This document shows positions 1 to 8,264 of a stretch of 8,264 nt of DNA, in pieces. The translations under genes were made by a program, and so were the position numbers. The notes under the pieces are model-generated. The model searched no databases and was not told where the DNA came from. It saw only the letters and a list, made by a program, of their open reading frames with translations. The DNA comes from Chloroflexota bacterium (lineage in GTDB: Bacteria > Chloroflexota > Dehalococcoidia > JAUQQI01). Every line of letters starts with the position of its first letter. Positions within the stretch are counted from its first letter, which is position 1. The DNA lies in the NCBI GenBank assembly GCA_030549955.1, contig JAUQQI010000247.1, positions 1 through 8,264 on the forward strand, read 5' to 3'.

Positions 1-1054
1 CTACGCCATCTACCCGCCGGTCCACCTTTACTACTACCGGCTCGTCGGCGAAATTTACCGGCAGGTAGCCGACCCCACCTTCGACCTCAAGCGGGCCTTC
101 GACAGCCGCCTGCTCACTTTTCTTTTAAAGGTGCCGGCGGTCCTTGCCCACGTGGCCGCGGCGGGGGTTGTTTACCTGGTAGTACGGCCTCAACTAGGTT
201 TCGGCCCGGCCCTTCTGGCAATGGCCGGCTACGGGTTAAATCCGGGGCTGGTTTTCACGGTGAGCCACTGGGGCCAGCCGGACTCGGTCCACACCCTCTT
301 TCTCCTGGCCGGGTTTGGTCTGCTGGGATCTGGACAGGTGGTCGCCGCCTGGGCGGCCTTAGCCCTCGCGGCCATGTCAAAGCCCCAGGCGTGGGTGCTC
401 CTGCCCCTCGCGGCCTGGGCATCCGTGCGCTGGTTCGGCCCCGGCCCGACCTTCCGGGGGCTGGGGGTCGGGGCGGCCGTCGGATTCGGCCTGACCCTGC
501 CCTTTATCCTGGGCGGAACGGTCGGTGAACTGTCCACCCTGCCGGTTCAGACGGCCAGCGTGATGCCCGTCGTCTCGGCGAATGCCCACAACCTCTGGTG
601 GCTTTTAACTCTGGGCCAGGGGCTCACCATCCCTGATTTGGCACCGCTCATTGGACCGGTTTCCTACCGGGCCGCCGGCCTCAGCCTCACCTCTGGGGCC
701 GTCATTGCCGTAATTCGGCGGGTCGGAGGGCAGCCTGACCCGCCGAGGCTCTGGCTTCTAGCGGCCTTCGTCGGGTTCAGCTTCTTCATGCTGGCCCCAC
801 AGGTCCACGAAAACCACCTCTTTTTCGTCCCGGCCCTGCTCGCACCGGTTTTTCCGGCCGGCGGCCGCCCGGCCCTGGTCTTCAGCCTGATAAGTCTGAC
901 TTACCTGGTGAATCTGGCTGTCGCCGACCCGGTCCTCAACCTCTTTGACGAAACCACCCGGTCAGCCCTGGGCCTGGGGAATGCCGGCCTGAACCTGGGG
1001 GTCTTTCTTTATCTGGGCAGGCTGGCCCTGGGGGCGGGGAAGGGCGGCGGTTAA
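1..1054 (+). CDS. GT-C-like polytopic membrane glycosyltransferase, 5' end outside window
   Basis: The frame is open from the left edge (first full codon at base 2) to a TAA at 1052-1054, so about 350 C-terminal residues are visible and the true start lies outside. A GTG at 131 is an internal codon: coding of the same character precedes it, including a YPPVHLYYY stretch typical of the first lumenal or periplasmic loop of GT-C enzymes. The protein is very hydrophobic, with roughly eight to nine membrane segments. Two motifs point to polyprenyl-phosphate-sugar-dependent GT-C transferases: SHWGQPDS (263-286), as in the NP...S.WGQ.D pattern of mannosyltransferase-like and DUF2029/GT87-like proteins, and VHENHLF (803-823), at the place where relatives often carry a HERYL-type motif. 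Such enzymes move a sugar from a lipid-linked donor onto a lipid, glycan or protein at the outer membrane face. The catalytic acidic residues near the N-terminus are not in the window, so acceptor and donor cannot be stated. The family call is by motif resemblance only. Confidence 0.6.
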   Translation, partial: YAIYPPVHLYYYRLVGEIYRQVADPTFDLKRAFDSRLLTFLLKVPAVLAHVAAAGVVYLVVRPQLGFGPALLAMAGYGLNPGLVFTVSHWGQPDSVHTLFLLAGFGLLGSGQVVAAWAALALAAMSKPQAWVLLPLAAWASVRWFGPGPTFRGLGVGAAVGFGLTLPFILGGTVGELSTLPVQTASVMPVVSANAHNLWWLLTLGQGLTIPDLAPLIGPVSYRAAGLSLTSGAVIAVIRRVGGQPDPPRLWLLAAFVGFSFFMLAPQVHENHLFFVPALLAPVFPAGGRPALVFSLISLTYLVNLAVADPVLNLFDETTRSALGLGNAGLNLGVFLYLGRLALGAGKGGG

Positions 1055-1623
1055 AGCTCCAGGTCGGCCGCGATCCCCTTCATCGCCTCGAGGCCGAGGC
1101 CGATAAACTCGGGGAGGGGAATACCCAGGTTTGGCTCGCAGGTCAGGATCTCTTCCCGGCTTGCGCCCCGGGCGAACGATTTTTCTTTGAAGCGGCGCAG
1201 GACAAAGTCGACGGTGAGGGGTTCGAGCTTTTTGTCGGGGTGAACCAGGGCGCAGGCGACAATCAGGCCTGTCAGGTTGTCGCAGGCGTAGAGGGCCTTC
1301 GCCATGGTCGTATCCATCGGCGCCTTGTGGTTGTGGGCGAGGATTGCGCTGATGATCCGTTCGGTCCCGACGTACTGCCGGAGCCGCTCGGCCGTAATCT
1401 CGGTGTGCCGGTCGAGGTCCTTCTCGGGGACCTCGTAGTCAGCATCATGCAGAAGGCCGGTCAGGCCCCACTCGTCCTCGTCCTGGCCGAAGTGGCGGGC
1501 AAGCCGCCGCATGAAGGCTTCGACGGCGAGGAGGTGTTTCTTGATGTTGGGGGTCCTGACCAGCTCGTCGACGATCTTTAGGGCCTCTTCCCGGGTGAGA
1601 GCTGAGGGCTGGTTTACGGCCAT
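1051..1623 (-). CDS. HD-superfamily predicted hydrolase (COG2316-like)
   Basis: This 190-residue soluble protein carries the HD phosphohydrolase signature: H30 (IKKHLLAVE), the HD pair H59-D60 in LLHDADYE, further histidines H73, H97 and H99 (AHNHK), and D115 in ACDNLTG. Together these form the metal site expected of the family. The C-terminal half (ACDNLTGLIVACALV, then RRFKEKSFARGASREEI) resembles the predicted HD hydrolases grouped as COG2316, whose substrate is not known to me. A phosphate ester or nucleotide is likely by family analogy. The ATG at 1623-1621 is preceded by GAGGAAGGTGA (1641-1631 on the minus strand) with 7 bases of spacing, a good ribosome binding site. The gene faces away from rpoB and converges on the membrane protein gene; the two stop codons overlap in one TTAA. 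Nothing visible ties it to transcription. Confidence 0.85.
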   Translation of the reverse strand: MAVNQPSALTREEALKIVDELVRTPNIKKHLLAVEAFMRRLARHFGQDEDEWGLTGLLHDADYEVPEKDLDRHTEITAERLRQYVGTERIISAILAHNHKAPMDTTMAKALYACDNLTGLIVACALVHPDKKLEPLTVDFVLRRFKEKSFARGASREEILTCEPNLGIPLPEFIGLGLEAMKGIAADLEL

Positions 1624-1660
1624 GGCACCGTCACCTTCCTCAAAGGATGTTCAGGTATGA

Positions 1661-1690
1661 AGTATAGGCCGGGCAGTCCAGGCTCCTCCA
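1661..1690 (-). promoter_or_regulatory. Candidate promoter for the HD hydrolase gene
   Basis: On the minus strand TATACT (1666-1661) is a good -10 hexamer about 38 bases before the HD gene start. The best -35 match is weak: TGGAGG (1690-1685) at 18 bases. This would give a leader of about 30 bases including the ribosome binding site. The call rests on the -10 alone and on the need for a promoter in this short stretch. Confidence 0.35.
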
Positions 1691-1711
1691 GGGTAAGGGT
1701 CCAGGACCGTA

Positions 1712-1720
1712 TGCTATAAT
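1712..1720 (+). promoter_or_regulatory. Candidate extended -10 promoter (P1) upstream of rpoB
   Basis: TGC followed by a perfect TATAAT (1715-1720) forms an extended -10 element, which can work without a good -35. The sequence 17 bases upstream (GGTAAG) is not a -35 match. Transcription would start near 1727 and run straight into the GC-rich inverted repeat at 1741-1817 before reaching rpoB. It could be a second rpoBC promoter or the start of a short non-coding transcript; the sequence alone does not decide. Confidence 0.45.
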
Positions 1721-1740
1721 AAAGATTGCCCGTTGACGCT

Positions 1741-1817
1741 ACCCCACCGCAAGGTCGGCCGAGCGCGCCGCCGGGCCGGCCGTCGGGCCGGGACCGGACG
1801 GGGCCTGCGGGTGGGGT
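1741..1817. repeat. Long GC-rich imperfect inverted repeat upstream of the main rpoB promoter
   Basis: The arm ACCCCACC-GC (1741-1750) is complementary to GC-G-GGTGGGGT (1807-1817), with one bulged G. Inside it, GGTC-GGCC (1753-1760) can pair with GGCC-GG-GACC (1786-1795), with two bulged Gs. The enclosed 77 bases are almost entirely G and C, in contrast to the AT-richer flanks. The right arm ends two bases before the -35 hexamer at 1820. There is no T-tract after it (only TCCTT), so it is not a convincing intrinsic terminator. It may be an RNA structure in transcripts from P1, or a DNA site next to P2. Confidence 0.55.
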
Positions 1818-1819
1818 CC

Positions 1820-1848
1820 TTGACAGTATCCGGGCGCCGTGGTATAGT
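1820..1848 (+). promoter_or_regulatory. Main sigma70-type promoter (P2) of rpoBC
   Basis: A perfect -35 TTGACA (1820-1825) is followed after exactly 17 bases by TATAGT (1843-1848), five of six matches to the -10 consensus. A purine start is expected about 7-8 bases downstream, near 1855, giving an rpoB leader of about 117 bases. The orientation, near-consensus quality and position directly upstream of a housekeeping operon make this the likely main promoter for rpoB and rpoC. Confidence 0.85.
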
Positions 1849-1854
1849 GTAGGC

Positions 1855-1971
1855 TGGTTGAGTGTGATCTGCGGCTTGTTTCACCCTTAACGTGTCCTCT
1901 GGAATGTTGCTGGTTCCCCGTTCAAGGGTATAAGTGCCGGTAGATTTTGTTAACCGGGGGAGTGTTCGCTT
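1855..1971 (+). promoter_or_regulatory. rpoB 5' leader with ribosome binding site and possible alternative hairpins
   Basis: The leader downstream of P2 contains no open frame of note. The ribosome binding site is GGGGGAG (1956-1962), 9 bases before the ATG at 1972. Two helices could involve it and exclude each other: CCGGT (1937-1941) with ACCGG (1953-1957), an 11-base loop; and TTCCCCG (1914-1920) with CGGGGGA (1955-1961). A third possible pairing is ACCCTT (1883-1888) with AAGGGT (1924-1929). These were found by eye without folding energies. They suggest, but do not show, translation control of rpoB. Confidence 0.4.
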
Positions 1972-3657
1972 ATGTCTCTGGTTTCCTTATCAGCGGATAG
2001 CTTGAAGTTGCCCCAGAAATCCTACGCCCGAATTCCGGATATTCTGCCCCTGCCCAATCTGATTGACGTTCAGCTTAAGTCCTTCCGCTGGTTTATGGAA
2101 GAGGGCCTCCGGGAGGTCCTCGATGAGGTCTCGCCGATCGAGGACTTTACCGGGCGGCGGATGGCCCTCTATTTCGGCGACTACGAGTTCGGTAAGCCTC
2201 AATATACCGAGTGGGAAGCCCGGGAACGGGATGTCACCTATGCTGCCCCCCTCCGGGTTGAGGTGACCCTGGTTATCCGCCGGGAAGACGGAACCCAAAT
2301 CGAGCGCAAGCAGAAGGTCTTCATGGGGGACTTCCCCCTGATGACCTCCACTGGCACGTTCATTATCAACGGTGCCGAGCGGGTGGTTGTAAGCCAGCTT
2401 ATCCGCTCACCCGGCGTCTATCTCAGCCTGGAGGTCGACCCAATTTCGGGCCGGCGGCTCTGCTTCGGGAAGGTTGTCCCGAATCGGGGCGCCTGGCTCG
2501 AGTTTGAGAGCAGTCCCCGGACCGGGATTTCGGCCCGGATCGACCGTAAGAAGAAGCTGCCGGTAACAACGTTCCTGCGGGCGGTAGGATTTGGCAGCGA
2601 CGAGGAGCTTTTTGAGCTCTTCGAGGGGGTCGATACGAACCCTGACTTCTCATGGCTCAGGGCTACCCTCGCCCGAGACCCGGTAAAGAACGCCCTGACC
2701 CGGGACCGGTCCCGGGAGGGCCAGAAGGCCGCCCTGGAAGACTTCTACAAGCGGATGCGGCCGGGCGACCCGCCAAACGAGGCAGCGGCCCGGCAGATGC
2801 TGGATGCGCTGTACTTCAACCCGCGCCGGTATGACCTGGGTCGGGTTGGCCGCTACAAGCTGAATCGTCGGCTCGACCTGGAGGTCGACCCGGGCCGCAA
2901 GGCCCTGACCTCCGACGACCTGGTTGAGATGGTCCGGCGGATTATCCTGCTCAACAACTATGACCTGGGGCCGCAGTATTGCCCCCGGTGTCGGGTGGCC
3001 TATTACAGTCGGGTCAACCCGCCGGTCACCCCGGGCCGGTGCGACCGGTGCGGCGGCCTCCTTTCCGAGGAGCGGCCTGACGATGTCGACCACCTGGGCA
3101 ACCGCCGGGTTCGCACCGTCGGGGAGCTCATCCAGAACCAGTTCCGGGTCGGCCTGCTCCGGATGGAGCGGGTCGTTCGGGAGCGGATGACCATCACCCC
3201 GCCGGAGGAGGCAACCCCGAGCGCCCTGGTGAACATCCGGCCGGTGACGGCGGCCATTAAGGAGTTCTTCGGGAGTTCCCAGCTTTCGCAGTTCATGGAC
3301 CAGACGAATCCCCTGGCTGAGCTGACCCACAAGCGGCGGCTCTCGGCCCTTGGTCCGGGCGGCCTTTCCCGGGAGCGGGCCGGGTTTGAGGTTCGGGACG
3401 TCCACCATTCTCACTACGGCCGGATCTGTCCGGTCGAGACGCCCGAAGGCCCGAACATCGGCCTTATAACCTCGATGGCTACTTATGCCCGCGTGAACGA
3501 ATACGGGTTCCTGGAGACGCCCTATCGGCGGGTCAAGCACGAGGTTCCGAACCGGGTTGAAGACCTGGTGGGCCGAATTCTGCGGGAGCCCATTCACGAC
3601 GAGAACGGTCAGGAGCTGGCCCCGGCCGAATTGACCGGAACCTGGCCGAGCGCATAA
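1972..3657 (+). CDS. rpoB: RNA polymerase beta subunit, N-terminal part (frame-interrupted)
   Basis: This frame encodes the N-terminal ~44% of beta, which with beta' forms the active-site cleft of RNA polymerase. The ATG at 1972 has GGGGGAG 9 bases upstream, and an in-frame TAA at 1951 excludes an earlier start. Landmarks in order: protrusion ([15 protein letters not shown], ~21-35); the [12 protein letters not shown] segment; lobe 2 with [15 protein letters not shown]; a four-cysteine insertion (C337, C340, C357, C360); [12 protein letters not shown] (370-381); and the rifampicin-pocket cluster [13 protein letters not shown]...[13 protein letters not shown]. The positions equivalent to E. 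coli D516, H526 and S531 are D443, H453 and S458, all as in susceptible enzymes. After [11 protein letters not shown] the conserved protein continues in another frame, so this frame's last residues (about TWPSA) and its TAA are probably artefactual. The whole gene would be about 1292 residues, within the normal size for this lineage. Expressed from the promoter at 1820-1848. Confidence 0.95.
   Translation: MSLVSLSADSLKLPQKSYARIPDILPLPNLIDVQLKSFRWFMEEGLREVLDEVSPIEDFTGRRMALYFGDYEFGKPQYTEWEARERDVTYAAPLRVEVTLVIRREDGTQIERKQKVFMGDFPLMTSTGTFIINGAERVVVSQLIRSPGVYLSLEVDPISGRRLCFGKVVPNRGAWLEFESSPRTGISARIDRKKKLPVTTFLRAVGFGSDEELFELFEGVDTNPDFSWLRATLARDPVKNALTRDRSREGQKAALEDFYKRMRPGDPPNEAAARQMLDALYFNPRRYDLGRVGRYKLNRRLDLEVDPGRKALTSDDLVEMVRRIILLNNYDLGPQYCPRCRVAYYSRVNPPVTPGRCDRCGGLLSEERPDDVDHLGNRRVRTVGELIQNQFRVGLLRMERVVRERMTITPPEEATPSALVNIRPVTAAIKEFFGSSQLSQFMDQTNPLAELTHKRRLSALGPGGLSRERAGFEVRDVHHSHYGRICPVETPEGPNIGLITSMATYARVNEYGFLETPYRRVKHEVPNRVEDLVGRILREPIHDENGQELAPAELTGTWPSA
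2980..3051 (+). other. rpoB: Zinc-ribbon-like four-cysteine insertion in beta lobe 2
   Basis: Residues 337-360 contain CPRC, a 16-residue loop, then CDRC followed by GG. This is the knuckle pattern of a zinc ribbon. It lies between the helix ending [10 protein letters not shown] and the conserved [10 protein letters not shown] motif, where E. coli beta has only a short link (RNGKGEV). The insertion therefore adds about 35 residues to lobe 2, near downstream DNA. Zinc binding is inferred from the cysteine spacing. The reading frame is the same on both sides and the flanks are well conserved, so it is a genuine in-frame insertion and not a frame error. Confidence 0.8.
3628..3645 (+). other. rpoB: Frame break in rpoB (one base short)
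   Basis: Upstream of this point the beta sequence is read from codons starting at positions such as 3628. Downstream it is read one base earlier in phase, giving [18 protein letters not shown] from 3642 on. Reading the GGAAC at 3637-3641 as GGAAAC (one extra A) restores [14 protein letters not shown], which fits the variable linker before the conserved [12 protein letters not shown] block. No slippery heptamer of the X XXY YYZ type and no strong ribosome binding site before the ATG at 3669 is seen. A sequencing or assembly deletion is the simplest reading; the exact base cannot be fixed. Confidence 0.85.
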
Positions 3658-3668
3658 GCCGGCTCCCG

Positions 3669-5849
<2,181 letters not shown>

Positions 5850-5853
5850 CCGG

Positions 5854-8264
<2,411 letters not shown>

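Noticed and set aside
1240..1581. A 113-codon plus-strand frame inside the HD hydrolase gene
   Set aside because: The minus-strand HD protein carries all family motifs; this frame is its shadow.
1741..1820. Intrinsic terminator
   Set aside because: The GC-rich repeat has no following T-tract and no plus-strand gene directly upstream to terminate.
2650..3597. A 315-codon minus-strand frame opposite the first half of rpoB
   Set aside because: Antisense shadow of conserved RpoB codons with no ribosome binding site or recognisable domain noted.
3634..3657. Programmed -1 frameshift site for making full-length beta
   Set aside because: No slippery heptamer precedes the stop and no clear stimulatory stem-loop was seen; programmed recoding in rpoB is not a known mechanism to me.

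Overview
The window is GC-rich bacterial chromosomal DNA dominated by the core RNA polymerase operon rpoB-rpoC. The beta N-terminus ([20 protein letters not shown]), the PGDPP...[19 protein letters not shown] stretch and the helical insert in the N-terminal part of beta' look to me most like Chloroflexota. This is recognition from memory, not a database match. The DNA is probably from an environmental genome.

Layout. At 1-1054 (+) is the 3' part of a polytopic membrane protein resembling GT-C fold glycosyltransferases. Its stop overlaps head-on, in a shared TTAA, with the stop of a small HD-superfamily hydrolase gene at 1051-1623 (-). A 348-base intergenic region (1624-1971) separates the divergent HD gene and rpoB. 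It holds a textbook sigma70-type promoter (TTGACA, 17 bases, TATAGT) at 1820-1848, an extended -10 promoter candidate at 1712-1720, a long GC-rich inverted repeat between them, and a leader of about 117 bases that can fold over the rpoB ribosome binding site. From 1972 to the right edge everything is rpoBC on the + strand: rpoB (1972-5849), four bases, then rpoC (5854 onward, cut by the window end after 803 codons).

The main irregularity is that rpoB is not one open frame. The first frame ends at a TAA (3655-3657), while the rest of a normal beta subunit continues in another frame. One missing base near 3628-3645 explains it, and both halves are otherwise intact and conserved. A base-calling or assembly error is the simplest explanation; a truly split beta subunit or recoding is possible but has no supporting signal. 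The second notable point is a four-cysteine zinc-ribbon-like insertion in beta lobe 2 (residues 337-360).

Functionally, rpoB and rpoC encode the two catalytic subunits of RNA polymerase and are almost certainly co-transcribed from the promoter at 1820-1848. The ribosomal protein genes rplJ/rplL that often precede rpoB are absent here. The two upstream genes have no evident functional link to transcription. I see no mobile element, CRISPR array, tRNA or rRNA.
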